A stretch of 64,000 nucleotides of DNA, from the NCBI RefSeq assembly GCF_000429445.1, contig NZ_AUBW01000016.1, positions 1 to 64,000 on the forward strand. The letters run 5' to 3'. Within the stretch, counting starts at the first letter, position 1; each line of letters starts with the position of its first letter. The notes under the pieces are model-generated. The model saw only the letters and a program-made list of their open reading frames with translations. It did no database searches and was not told the DNA's origin. A program made the position numbers and the translations under genes. This DNA is from Algoriphagus terrigena DSM 22685. GTDB lineage: Bacteria > Bacteroidota > Bacteroidia > Cytophagales > Cyclobacteriaceae. Positions 52,250 through 61,414 of this stretch are shown here, piece by piece.

Positions 52250-53614
52250 ATGATCCTGGTCAACCTGATCTCTCTTTTTCTCCTCTACTACCTTAAGAAA
52301 AGCTCCGGCCCACAGGGATTTCCGGCACATTTGCATCGGTATTTTAAGTATGGGATGATCGCAGCTGCCGTCCTGATCGCCTTGGGCGTTGCCGCGGCAC
52401 CTCCGGTAATCTTGTTTCAGTTGCTGTCATTTGTGCTCGTCGGAGGCATCATCTACCTGATCCTGAATACCCCCGAGCTGCAGTACCAAAGGGCACTTGC
52501 AATCACCCCTCTTCCGATAGTGGGCGTGCAGCTGTTGGATTATCTGATCAAAACGCTCAGTCCCGGTATTCACGAGGTTATCGAAAATTACCTTGATGCG
52601 GCCGGCTTTTTTGCACTGATATGGGCGGTGACGATGTGGCTCAATCATCGCAAGCAGATGAAGGAAGTGGAGATCGAGCGCATCATCTCCAAAGAGCAGG
52701 AAAGGCAACTTCGCAGTACTGCCGAACAAAAAATCCAGCTGGAAATGCTTGTAGCCGAGAGAACCTCGGAGATTCTCAACCAAAAAGAGGAACTCCAGCA
52801 TGCACTTGACCACCTGCGCTCCACGCAGGAGCAGCTCATCCAGCAGGAAAAACTCGCCTCACTCGGACAGCTCACCGCCGGAATCGCTCACGAGATCAAA
52901 AACCCGCTCAACTTTGTCAACAATTTCTCAGAGCTCAGCGTGGACTTCCTCCAAGAAATCGGCGAAGAAATGCCGAAAATCGCAGACAGTCCCGAAAAAG
53001 AAAACATCCTGGACCTGTTGGAAAATGTCAAGTCAAACCTTGAAAAAATAAGACATCACGGCTCTAGGGCCGACAGCATTGTCAAATCCATGCTCATGCA
53101 TTCGAGGGGAGGGACGGGTTCCTTGGAGCCTACCGACCTCAATGGGCTGATCCGCGAGTACTCCAATCTCGCCTTTCACGGGATGCGAGCCAATCCCAAT
53201 CCGATCAATGTGGACATTCAGCTGGCGCTCGATGAGACACTTCCCAAGGTCAGACTCAATGCGGAAGATTTCAGTCGGGTCATCCTCAATCTCGTCAAAA
53301 ACGCATTCGATGCAATGCGGGACAAGATCAGCGTGAGCGGAAGTGAATACCATGCGAAAGTCCAAATCCGCACCAAAGAACAGGGAGACGACGTTCTGAT
53401 CGAAGTGGAGGACAACGGCCCCGGGGTGCCGGAACAAATCCGGGACAAGCTGCTGATGCCATTCTTCACCACCAAAAAAGGAACAGAAGGTACCGGACTG
53501 GGACTCAGCATCACACACGACATCATCAAGTCGCATGAGGGAACCTTGGAAATAATCTCCGAGGAAGGCAAGTTTACCATCTTCAGGATCTTGATACCCA
53601 AGTCGACTGAGTAG
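52250..53614 (+). CDS. Membrane histidine kinase with four N-terminal helices
   Basis: A 454-residue kinase. About four hydrophobic segments fill residues 1-135 (MILVNLISLFLLYYLKK, YGMIAAAVLIALGVAAAPPV, QLLSFVLVGGIIYLILNTP, ALIWAVTMWLNH), with little periplasmic loop. A coiled coil leads to the core with His214 (GIAHEIKNPLNFVNNFSEL), NLVKNAFDAM, DNGPGV and GTGLGLSITHDII. The core is nearly the twin of the propeller kinase at 25067. It probably senses a membrane or cytoplasmic cue and serves the receivers around it. No receiver is fused. Confidence 0.94.
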   Translation: MILVNLISLFLLYYLKKSSGPQGFPAHLHRYFKYGMIAAAVLIALGVAAAPPVILFQLLSFVLVGGIIYLILNTPELQYQRALAITPLPIVGVQLLDYLIKTLSPGIHEVIENYLDAAGFFALIWAVTMWLNHRKQMKEVEIERIISKEQERQLRSTAEQKIQLEMLVAERTSEILNQKEELQHALDHLRSTQEQLIQQEKLASLGQLTAGIAHEIKNPLNFVNNFSELSVDFLQEIGEEMPKIADSPEKENILDLLENVKSNLEKIRHHGSRADSIVKSMLMHSRGGTGSLEPTDLNGLIREYSNLAFHGMRANPNPINVDIQLALDETLPKVRLNAEDFSRVILNLVKNAFDAMRDKISVSGSEYHAKVQIRTKEQGDDVLIEVEDNGPGVPEQIRDKLLMPFFTTKKGTEGTGLGLSITHDIIKSHEGTLEIISEEGKFTIFRILIPKSTE

Positions 53615-53729
53615 TTCCGAACTCGAACCTTGCCTACCGTCGGCTGGCTGGTTTGTTTGAAAATCGAAGGATTTTTCTCAATGAAGTACTTGTTCCGATT
53701 TTTTCCATTAAAAGAAAACCAAATTGACT

Positions 53730-54110
53730 ATGAAGATTCTATTTGTTGACGACGAGCGGGATGTGGAGGCACTATTTCGGCAGAAATTCAGAAAGGAGAT
53801 CAAAAGCGGCGAATTGGAGCTGGCTTTCGCCTTTTCTGGAAAGGAAGCCCTAGAAATACTTGGAGCGGAAAATCCACCGAAATTCGTCTACGTATTCTCC
53901 GACATCAATATGCCCGGCATGAGCGGATTGCAGTTGTTGGAGGAAATTAAATCGCGGTTTCCAATGATGCGGGTAAGTATGATCTCGGCTTATGGCGACA
54001 GTGAAAACTATGACAAGGCAATAAGCTCCGGAGCAAAAGGATTCTTCACGAAGCCGGTAGATTTTGAGCGACTCAAGGAAGAGATTGCCGCTTTGAATGA
54101 AGGCAGTTGA
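53730..54110 (+). CDS. Single-domain response regulator
   Basis: A 126-residue receiver from the ATG at 53730 (a TTG two codons upstream also reads in frame). VDDERDVEALF, Asp58 in FSDINMPGMSG, SMISAYGD and FFTKPVDFERL mark the receiver core. Separated from the kinase stop by about 115 bases, so it may have its own promoter. Its sequence is close to its neighbours at 51813 and 54513. Confidence 0.94.
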   Translation: MKILFVDDERDVEALFRQKFRKEIKSGELELAFAFSGKEALEILGAENPPKFVYVFSDINMPGMSGLQLLEEIKSRFPMMRVSMISAYGDSENYDKAISSGAKGFFTKPVDFERLKEEIAALNEGS

Positions 54111-54512
54111 TTGGACGTTGTGTGAGGAACTTGTCATATAAATTCGGCAAGTTTTAATACTCGACGAGGGCAGAATCGAGGCGTGATCATCAACTGTAAA
54201 AAGAACCACGAGATCTACCCCGCTTTATAAAATTTTGGCAAAAACCGCTTTTGGTAGTGTACTCGACAAAATATCTGCTGTAGGATCGGAATATAGGTTT
54301 AAATTAGTGGACTAGACCCTGGATCTTGGAGTGAGGTAAAATTAGACGCTGAAGATAGCAGAATCGGCATGCCCGAGGAAAAAGGAAAGGATCCCTGAGC
54401 ATTTTTATCTTAGTTCGAGATATCTCCAAGCTAGCGCTGCAGCATACCGTCAGCGGCAAGCCATCCAGATTCAGGAGTTTATTACCCAACGAAACACCTT
54501 AGCTTTTTTCTT
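54111..54512. other. Intergenic stretch, 402 bases
   Basis: No gene seen; the minus-strand frame at 54304-54489 has no protein-like pattern. Promoters for the next receiver and cyclase may lie here. Confidence 0.5.
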
Positions 54513-54893
54513 ATGAAGATCTTAATAGTCGACGATGAGCAGGATGTAGAGATCATGTTTCTCCAAAAATTCCGAAGAGAAATCAAGAGCAAACTTCTGG
54601 AGGTTGAATTTGCCTTTTCCGGCCAACAGGCGCTGGATATCTTGGGCAAATCCGGCTCGCCGGACGTCGTCTACGTCTTTTCAGATATCAACATGCCCGG
54701 AATGAGCGGACTCGAGCTTCTCTCCAGCATCAAAGACCGATTTCCCCACATCTTGGTCAGCATGATATCGGCCTATGGCGACAAAGAAAATTACAACAAA
54801 GCAATCAACTCGGGTGCGAAGGGATTTTTTACCAAACCGGTCGACTTCGAGTCCCTTAAAAATGAAATAGCAGAATTGCTAACCAATAAATAA
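54513..54893 (+). CDS. Single-domain response regulator
   Basis: A 126-residue receiver with VDDEQDVEIMF, phospho-acceptor Asp58 in FSDINMPGMSG, SMISAYGD and FFTKPVDFESL. It ends one base before the ATG of the receiver-cyclase gene, so the two are surely co-transcribed and probably translationally coupled. Confidence 0.94.
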   Translation: MKILIVDDEQDVEIMFLQKFRREIKSKLLEVEFAFSGQQALDILGKSGSPDVVYVFSDINMPGMSGLELLSSIKDRFPHILVSMISAYGDKENYNKAINSGAKGFFTKPVDFESLKNEIAELLTNK

Positions 54894-54894
54894 T

Positions 54895-55935
54895 ATGGCA
54901 AAAATACTGGTAGTCGATGACGAAGAGGATTTGGAGATGCTTTTCAGGCAAAAGTATCGCCAAAAAATCCGGGCCGGAGAATACGAAATGCTATTTGCGC
55001 TCAATGGACAACTCGCAATGGACACACTCAGAGACCACCCCGACGTGGACATGATCCTGAGTGACATCAATATGCCTGTGATGGATGGACTCACCCTCCT
55101 GTCCAACACCAAGGAAAAAAATCCGCTGGTCAAAACAATCATCATATCTGCCTACGGGGACATGGAAAATATCCGCAAGGCAATGAATCTCGGTGCATTT
55201 GACTTTGTGACCAAGCCGGTGGACTTTCAGGACCTGGAGATCACCATCGAAAAAACCCTCAGCTACATCAGCCAGATCAAAGACACGCTACAGGCCATGA
55301 GGGAAAACAACATCCTGAGAATGTACGTGGACGAGACTGTACTCAACTTCATGGGAGGCAAAGAAATCGAATCTGCCCTTATGGAAAATGAGACCATAGA
55401 CGCCACGGTAGCATTTATCGACCTGGTTGGATTTACCAAAATCTCAGAAAACGAAGACCCAAACACCGTCGTCGGACTACTCAACGAATACTTTGACCTG
55501 ATGGTCAGGGAGATCATTGACCAAAAAGGAAGTGTGGACAAGTTCATCGGAGACGCGGTCATGGCGGTATTCCTCGGCCCGGATCATCTCAGCCGGGCAA
55601 TCAATGCCTGCCTGGCGATTCGGCAAAAAATGGACGCAATCCCGGAATATTCCACAAAGACCCATTTCAAGCCACAGGTATCCATCGGCATCAATGCCGG
55701 AGAGATGGTCTCTGGCAACATCGGCTCCAAATCTCTGAAACGCCTCGACTACACCGTCATCGGTGACGCAGTCAATATCGCGTCGCGCCTGCAAAGTGCC
55801 GCCAACCCCAGCCAAATCCTGATCTTGGATCGTTGTGCAGAGATGGTGAAGGACAAGTTTGAGTTGCGTCCCGTGGGAGAGATGAATCTGAAAAATAAAG
55901 CGAACGCGGTGACGGTTTTTGAAGTCTTGGCCTAG
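54895..55935 (+). CDS. Receiver-class III nucleotide cyclase (predicted adenylate cyclase)
   Basis: A 346-residue signalling enzyme. The N-terminal receiver (Asp57 in LSDINMPVMDG, FVTKPVDFQDL) is joined by a helix to a class III cyclase domain. Two metal-binding aspartates are visible: Asp176 (VAFIDLVGFT) and Asp220 (KFIGDAVMAVF). The Lys before FIGDAV and the Asp in LDYTVIGDAVNIASRL are the substrate-specifying residues usual in adenylate cyclases, so the product is likely cAMP; guanylate activity is not excluded. The transition-state Asn and Arg (VNIASRLQ) are present. Phosphorylation by the neighbouring kinases is expected to control activity. Confidence 0.95.
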   Translation: MAKILVVDDEEDLEMLFRQKYRQKIRAGEYEMLFALNGQLAMDTLRDHPDVDMILSDINMPVMDGLTLLSNTKEKNPLVKTIIISAYGDMENIRKAMNLGAFDFVTKPVDFQDLEITIEKTLSYISQIKDTLQAMRENNILRMYVDETVLNFMGGKEIESALMENETIDATVAFIDLVGFTKISENEDPNTVVGLLNEYFDLMVREIIDQKGSVDKFIGDAVMAVFLGPDHLSRAINACLAIRQKMDAIPEYSTKTHFKPQVSIGINAGEMVSGNIGSKSLKRLDYTVIGDAVNIASRLQSAANPSQILILDRCAEMVKDKFELRPVGEMNLKNKANAVTVFEVLA

Positions 55936-56280
55936 ATCGCCCTGGATTAATGTCACTCTTCCGCAAAAACCCTTGAGCTTTTATATCAATCCCGAAGCCG
56001 ATCCAATCTAGAGAGTGGGATTCCCATCCGGAAAAACTGGAAATCGTCACCATTTCCAGCATAATTCTAAACCCTCAGGATCAATAGAATTAGCTACTCC
56101 GACTCGACGGTTTGGTCTTCGGACTAGCGGAAGAACTTCTAGTCCAGCAAATCCTCCTTCCTCCGCCGAAAAATATAATTTCGAAAAACGTCCGAATTCG
56201 ATCTATTTTCTCCATACCGTCAGTGGATATTGCAAAAAACAAAAGATTCCCATTAGATTAATTGCCCAAATCCAAATGAT
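55936..56280. other. Intergenic stretch, 345 bases
   Basis: No gene seen. A plus-strand frame of 89 codons at 56015-56284 has no protein-like pattern and overlaps the next start; it is not called. Confidence 0.5.
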
Positions 56281-59200
56281 ATGAGAAAACTTACCCAACC
56301 CGCATTTTTGGTTGCTCTTGGTGTTTCCTTCAGCGTCGCGGCGATGGTTCCTAAGTCAGAAGGAGAGCTTCTTTCCCTGAAAAAAGATACCAATGCCCCA
56401 GCTGATTCGGTCAAAAAAGACAGCCTAAACTATCCAAAATTTAAAGACCTACCACTCAATCCAGAGCGAGAGGTCAAATTCACCGCCACGGAAGGCACTT
56501 GGATGAGTGTCGATGTGAGCCCAGACGGCCGAACCATCGCCTTTGATCTCATGGGCGACATCTACACCCTTCCGATCGAAGGAGGTAAGGCAATTCCACT
56601 CACTTCAGGAATTGCCTACGAAACACATCCTCGGTTTTCCCCGGATGGAGACAAAATCCTGTTCACTTCCGACCGCGCCGGAAGTGACAACCTCTGGTAT
56701 ATCGATACAGCAAAAAAAGATACCGCCCAGATCACCAAAGACAAAAACGGCGATGTACCGAGCGCCTATTGGACACCGGATGGAGAATACATCATCGTGG
56801 CAAAAGGCCGGAGAATTACCAAGCTCTGGATGTATCACAAAGACGGCGGTGGAGGGATTCAACTCAATGAAAATCCCGCCACGATGAAGACCATCGACCC
56901 GGTCGTAAGCCCGGACGGTAAAAAGATCTACTTTTCGCAGCGATTCGGTTCTTGGAACTACAACGCCCTCCTGCCTCAATACCAAATCGGCACCTACGAC
57001 TTTGAAAAGGGAGAAATGGCCAGCATTACTTCCCGATACGGTTCTGCTTTCACCCCGACGCTCAGCAAAGACGGCCAGTGGATGGTGTATGGCACCCGCT
57101 GGGAAGATAAGACCGGCCTGGTACTCAGAAATCTGAAAACGGGCGATGAAAAATGGCTCGCCTATCCCGTCCAACGCGATGAGCAGGAATCCATCGCTCC
57201 ACAGGGAGTGCTTCCGGCGATGGCTTTCACTCCTGACAGCAAGTCCGTTATTGCATCCTATGGGGGCAAAATCTGGAAACTTGCCGTTGACGGTAGCCCT
57301 GCTGTGGAGATTCCTTTTGAGGCAGATGTGAAGCTGGCCATGGGACCACGGCTCTATTTCAACTACGCCGTCAAAGATACGACCGCAAAGCTTGCCACCC
57401 AGATTCGCGACGCAACTCCTTCTCCTGACGGGAAAAAGCTCGCCTTCACCGTACTCGACAGATTGTATGTCATGGACTATCCAGGCGGTAACCCCACCCG
57501 AGTCAGCACCAACGAATTCACCGAAGCGATGCCTTCCTGGAGTCCAGATGGTACGCAGTTGGTCTTCACGACCTGGGACGAAAAGAAGGGCGGCCAGCTC
57601 TACAAAGCCTCTGTGGGCGGTAGAGGCGGAGTCAGCCAATTGACTACAGAATCAGCCCTATACTACTCTCCAGTCTGGGGACCAAACAACAAGATCGTGG
57701 TCTACAAAGGCTCCAACCGACTTCTTCAGGAATCAGAAGGCCCCGGAGTCAGTGGTGCCGAAGCACTTTTGGTTTGGATACCTGCATCCGGTGGACCATT
57801 CCGAAAAATCATGGATGCGGGAAACTACGGCAATCCGCATTTCACTCAAGATACCAGCAGAATCTTCCTCAATGGTTCCGGAGGCGCCTTGCTGAGCGTC
57901 AAGTGGGATGGCACGGATGAAAAAGTCTACGCCAAGATCACCGGCATCACGCCTTTTGGCTCTGCCGCCGATCCGCACGCAGACCATGAGCATGCCAGCC
58001 TGGAGGAAGCATCAACTGTCCGCTATGTGATGGGCAAACCGATCTCCAATGCAGACGCGGTCAACTACTGCATGCTTCCAGAGGGAGCCAATTCCCGCGA
58101 ACCTCAGATGATGCCCGCCAGTGCCAGCACCATCCTCATGGCTCCCGTCGGCGACAAGGCCTTGGCTCAAGTGAACAACAATGTGTATGTGGTGACCATT
58201 CCCAAGGCAGGCAAAGTGCCTACGATCAATGTGGCCGAGCCAGCAAGCAGCAATTTCCCTTCTCGTCAACTGACAGAAATAGGCGGCGAATGGCCGGCTT
58301 GGGAGGCTAGCGGAAAAAAGGTCCACTGGTCTCTCGGCAACGGGCATTGGATCTATGATTTGGATCGGGCTGAGGCGGTAGAAGATTCTGTCAAAGCTGC
58401 GAAGAAATCAAAAACGTTGGCAGACGCAGACAGCGTCTCAGCGCTCAAAGCGCGTGGAGAAGATGCAGTAAAGCTTGCGGACTCTTTGGCAAAGGCAGAT
58501 AAAAAACGAATCGATTCTCTGTTTAAAGCAGACAAGACATTGGCTAAAGCAGACAGCCTTCACAAAGCCCAGCTGAAAGAAAAAGAATCCTACAAACCCG
58601 CCGAAAATCAGGTCAAAGTATATTTCGCCAAAGACACTCCAAAGGGAAGTATCCTGTTGAAAAACGCCAGGATCCTCACCATGAAAGGCTCAGAGGTCAT
58701 CGAAAACGGTGATATCCTGATCGAAAACAACCGAATCAAGGCAGTGGGCGCTACTGGAACTCTGGACGCAGGAGATGCGGAAGTCATCGACGCATCGGGC
58801 AAAACAATCACCCCCGGATTCATCGATACTCACGCACACATGTGGCCTACTTGGGGGCTGCACAAGAACACCGTATGGATCTATGCAGCAAACCTCGCCT
58901 ACGGAGTCACGACCACCCGTGATCCTCAAACCGCCACCACAGATGTCCTGACGTATGGAGATATGGTCGAGGCAGGCATGGTACCGGGACCAAGGGTCTA
59001 TTCCACAGGACCGGGGGTTGGCTATTGGATGTACAACATGAAGTCCCTCGAGCAAACCAAAAGTGTGCTCAAGCAGTATAGCAAATATTACAACACCCAG
59101 TACATCAAGATGTACCTGGTCGGAAATAGACAGGCACGTCAGTGGGTGATCATGGCTGCCAAGGAGCAGGAACTGATGCCGACGACCGAAGGCGGCTTGG

Positions 59201-59910
59201 ATTACAAATTGAATATGACGCAGCTCTTTGACGGATACCCCGGTCATGAGCATGCGATTCCGATCTATCCATTGTACAGTGATGTGACCAAAACCATTGC
59301 GGAAAGCAAGATGGCCTACACGCCTACTTTACTGGTAGCCTACGGTGGTCCTTGGGCTGAAAACTTCTACTACACGACAGAAAGCCCGCTGCACGATCCA
59401 AAGCTGAACAGATTCACGCCGTACGATGAAATGAACTCCAAAGCTCGGAGAAGAGTAGGAGGACTGGGAGGCTGGTTTGCCCCGGAAGATCACGTGTTCA
59501 CAAAGCACGCAAAAGCGGTAAATTCCGTCGTATCGCAGGGTGGCCTTGCAGGCATAGGATCTCACGGACAGTTGCAGGGACTTGGCTACCATTGGGAGCT
59601 TTGGTCTGTGGCCAGTGGAGGCATGAGCAACCTCGAAGCAATCAAGGTGGCGACTATCCTCGGAGCGGAAGCGCTCGGGCTTGATCAGGATCTTGGAAGT
59701 ATCGAAGCCGGAAAGCTTGCCGATCTGGTGATTATGGACAAAAATCCTTTGGAAAGCATCCGAAACACCAATACCATCTCACACGTCGTGAAAAACGGAC
59801 GGGTGTACGACGGAAACACGCTCGATGAAATCCTTCCCACTCCAAGAAAACTCGATGTCAGCTCCTGGACCAAAGAGGCACCAAAAGTGACTACGACGGT
59901 GATCGATTGA
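56281..59910 (+). CDS. Secreted propeller-amidohydrolase fusion
   Basis: A 1209-residue protein with an N-terminal signal-like helix (AFLVALGVSFSVAAMV). About residues 80-640 form TolB/PD40-type beta-propeller blades (VSVSPDGRTIAFDLMGDIY-like, HPRFSPDGDKILFTSDRAG, PSWSPDGTQLVFTTW). From about 780 an amidohydrolase domain begins (ILLKNARILTMKG) with the metal motif HAH (His851, His853, in DTHAHMW) and further histidines in GHEHAIP and GIGSHGQLQGLG, and ends LGSIEAGKLADLVIMDKNPLE. A Lys-Ala-Asp-rich linker (about 700-778) joins both parts. Similar Bacteroidota proteins are annotated as imidazolonepropionase or prolidase-like. The substrate is unknown. Confidence 0.93.
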   Translation: MRKLTQPAFLVALGVSFSVAAMVPKSEGELLSLKKDTNAPADSVKKDSLNYPKFKDLPLNPEREVKFTATEGTWMSVDVSPDGRTIAFDLMGDIYTLPIEGGKAIPLTSGIAYETHPRFSPDGDKILFTSDRAGSDNLWYIDTAKKDTAQITKDKNGDVPSAYWTPDGEYIIVAKGRRITKLWMYHKDGGGGIQLNENPATMKTIDPVVSPDGKKIYFSQRFGSWNYNALLPQYQIGTYDFEKGEMASITSRYGSAFTPTLSKDGQWMVYGTRWEDKTGLVLRNLKTGDEKWLAYPVQRDEQESIAPQGVLPAMAFTPDSKSVIASYGGKIWKLAVDGSPAVEIPFEADVKLAMGPRLYFNYAVKDTTAKLATQIRDATPSPDGKKLAFTVLDRLYVMDYPGGNPTRVSTNEFTEAMPSWSPDGTQLVFTTWDEKKGGQLYKASVGGRGGVSQLTTESALYYSPVWGPNNKIVVYKGSNRLLQESEGPGVSGAEALLVWIPASGGPFRKIMDAGNYGNPHFTQDTSRIFLNGSGGALLSVKWDGTDEKVYAKITGITPFGSAADPHADHEHASLEEASTVRYVMGKPISNADAVNYCMLPEGANSREPQMMPASASTILMAPVGDKALAQVNNNVYVVTIPKAGKVPTINVAEPASSNFPSRQLTEIGGEWPAWEASGKKVHWSLGNGHWIYDLDRAEAVEDSVKAAKKSKTLADADSVSALKARGEDAVKLADSLAKADKKRIDSLFKADKTLAKADSLHKAQLKEKESYKPAENQVKVYFAKDTPKGSILLKNARILTMKGSEVIENGDILIENNRIKAVGATGTLDAGDAEVIDASGKTITPGFIDTHAHMWPTWGLHKNTVWIYAANLAYGVTTTRDPQTATTDVLTYGDMVEAGMVPGPRVYSTGPGVGYWMYNMKSLEQTKSVLKQYSKYYNTQYIKMYLVGNRQARQWVIMAAKEQELMPTTEGGLDYKLNMTQLFDGYPGHEHAIPIYPLYSDVTKTIAESKMAYTPTLLVAYGGPWAENFYYTTESPLHDPKLNRFTPYDEMNSKARRRVGGLGGWFAPEDHVFTKHAKAVNSVVSQGGLAGIGSHGQLQGLGYHWELWSVASGGMSNLEAIKVATILGAEALGLDQDLGSIEAGKLADLVIMDKNPLESIRNTNTISHVVKNGRVYDGNTLDEILPTPRKLDVSSWTKEAPKVTTTVID

Positions 59911-59929
59911 TTTTGCTCACTTTCTATTC

Positions 59930-59964
59930 AAAACCCAGTCAGGATTCCCTTGACTGGGTTTTTC
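59930..59964. terminator. Bidirectional terminator between the amidohydrolase and APC genes
   Basis: AAAACCCAGTCA, 8 bases, TGACTGGGTTTTT: a strong stem with A and T runs on the two sides, in the convergent gap. Confidence 0.9.
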
Positions 59965-60032
59965 TTTCTTGAGAATCGAATCACTTTATCATAAAAAGGT
60001 AAATCTTCCCGCCAGGTGCTATTTGCCGGCTC

Positions 60033-61343
60033 CTAAAAAACTGAGTCTTTCTTTGGGCGAAAATAGGAGAGCAGGAAATAGATCACAGCCAACACTCCGA
60101 TGAAAACAAGTATTCCAATCTTTTCAAACCCACTCAAGTTGGATAGGAAAAAAAGAATAATCCCCGCAGAAAGGACCGGGATCGTATATCCAAAAGGCAG
60201 CTTGAACTCCCCTGGAGTGTGCCCATGTTTTCTCCGAAGTTTGATCACAGCCAGCGAAACACCAAAGTAAACCAATAGCATACTTGCTGAGGCGATCACC
60301 GCCAATTGCTTAAATCCGCCGGTTGCAGCGGTGATGAAACCAATGCCTGCGTAAACCAGAATGGCCAGATGCGGGGTCTTAAACTTGTGATGGACGATTG
60401 CCAGCTTGTCGATTGGAATCACCCGATCACTGGCCAGACCAAAAATCACCCGCGGAAGATTCAGGATTTCTCCGCTCAGCATTCCGAACATGGAGATCCC
60501 TGCACCGAGGATCAGAATTGTATAGCCGATTGGGCCAAAGACAATATTTGCGGCCTGAGCCAAAGGAGCTTCCTTGAACAGTGGCAGTTCGCTTCCCAAT
60601 ATCCCTTGGGCAACGGTCTGAATCAGAATGTAAAGCAGTAAGACAAAGGAAATCCCGATGAATATGGCTTTAGGCACCGTTTTCTGCGGGTTTTTGATCT
60701 CTCCTCCCACGATCAATCCCGTATCTCCTCCCTGAAACGCGAAGAACAAAATCAGCGAGGCCGTGCCAAACTGCTCCAAAGTCGGCGTAGTATCCCAGCT
60801 TAAATCAGCAAAAGAAACATCTTTCCAACCAAAGAAAATCAGGAGCAATATCGGGGTCAACTTGGCGACTGTGTTGATTTTGACCAAGCCAATTCCCTGT
60901 TTTACCCCAAGGACATTCAGTGTGGCTAATCCCGAAAAAATCAGAAATAGTAATACGAAACGCCCATAGGCATTTTTGAAAAGCGGGAATGCCAGTCCGA
61001 TTAAGTCCACCAAGGCATTGGCAACCGCCGCGTCGGAAAAGGCAGACCCCAAAACCAGAAAAACCGCGGCCAAAAATCCCGCAAAAGGCCCAAAGGCCGT
61101 TTCCACGTAGGCATAACCACCCCCAGATTTGGTGACTTTACTCCCTGCTTCCGCAAAGCAAAGCATCACCAAGGCAATCAGAAATCCACAAAACAAATAA
61201 ACCGTAATGCCAGACGCGCCCATCGTTTCGGCAATGATCGCCGGCAAGACAAAAATTCCCGCGCCCACGATAATGTTGACAATATTGGCTGAGAGTCCCC
61301 AGACACCGATTTCCCGTACTAGCTCTTCATTTTTTTTTATCAT
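60033..61343 (-). CDS. APC-superfamily amino-acid permease
   Basis: A 436-residue transporter with about twelve membrane helices. Helix 1 carries the unwound motif NIIVGAGIFVLP; helix 3 region CFAEAGSKVTKSGGGYAYVETAFGPF is the APC family signature; PKAIFIGISFVLLLYILIQ lies near helix 7. It resembles the basic or neutral amino-acid exchangers of the APA group. The substrate cannot be decided. The length fits the family. Confidence 0.93.
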   Translation of the reverse strand: MIKKNEELVREIGVWGLSANIVNIIVGAGIFVLPAIIAETMGASGITVYLFCGFLIALVMLCFAEAGSKVTKSGGGYAYVETAFGPFAGFLAAVFLVLGSAFSDAAVANALVDLIGLAFPLFKNAYGRFVLLFLIFSGLATLNVLGVKQGIGLVKINTVAKLTPILLLIFFGWKDVSFADLSWDTTPTLEQFGTASLILFFAFQGGDTGLIVGGEIKNPQKTVPKAIFIGISFVLLLYILIQTVAQGILGSELPLFKEAPLAQAANIVFGPIGYTILILGAGISMFGMLSGEILNLPRVIFGLASDRVIPIDKLAIVHHKFKTPHLAILVYAGIGFITAATGGFKQLAVIASASMLLVYFGVSLAVIKLRRKHGHTPGEFKLPFGYTIPVLSAGIILFFLSNLSGFEKIGILVFIGVLAVIYFLLSYFRPKKDSVF

Positions 61344-61414
61344 CGAATCGGCATGCGTTTCATGAGATTTTGATCGGTCTCTTGTTGGTCAAAAAAATAA
61401 GCTTCTGCAGCGAT

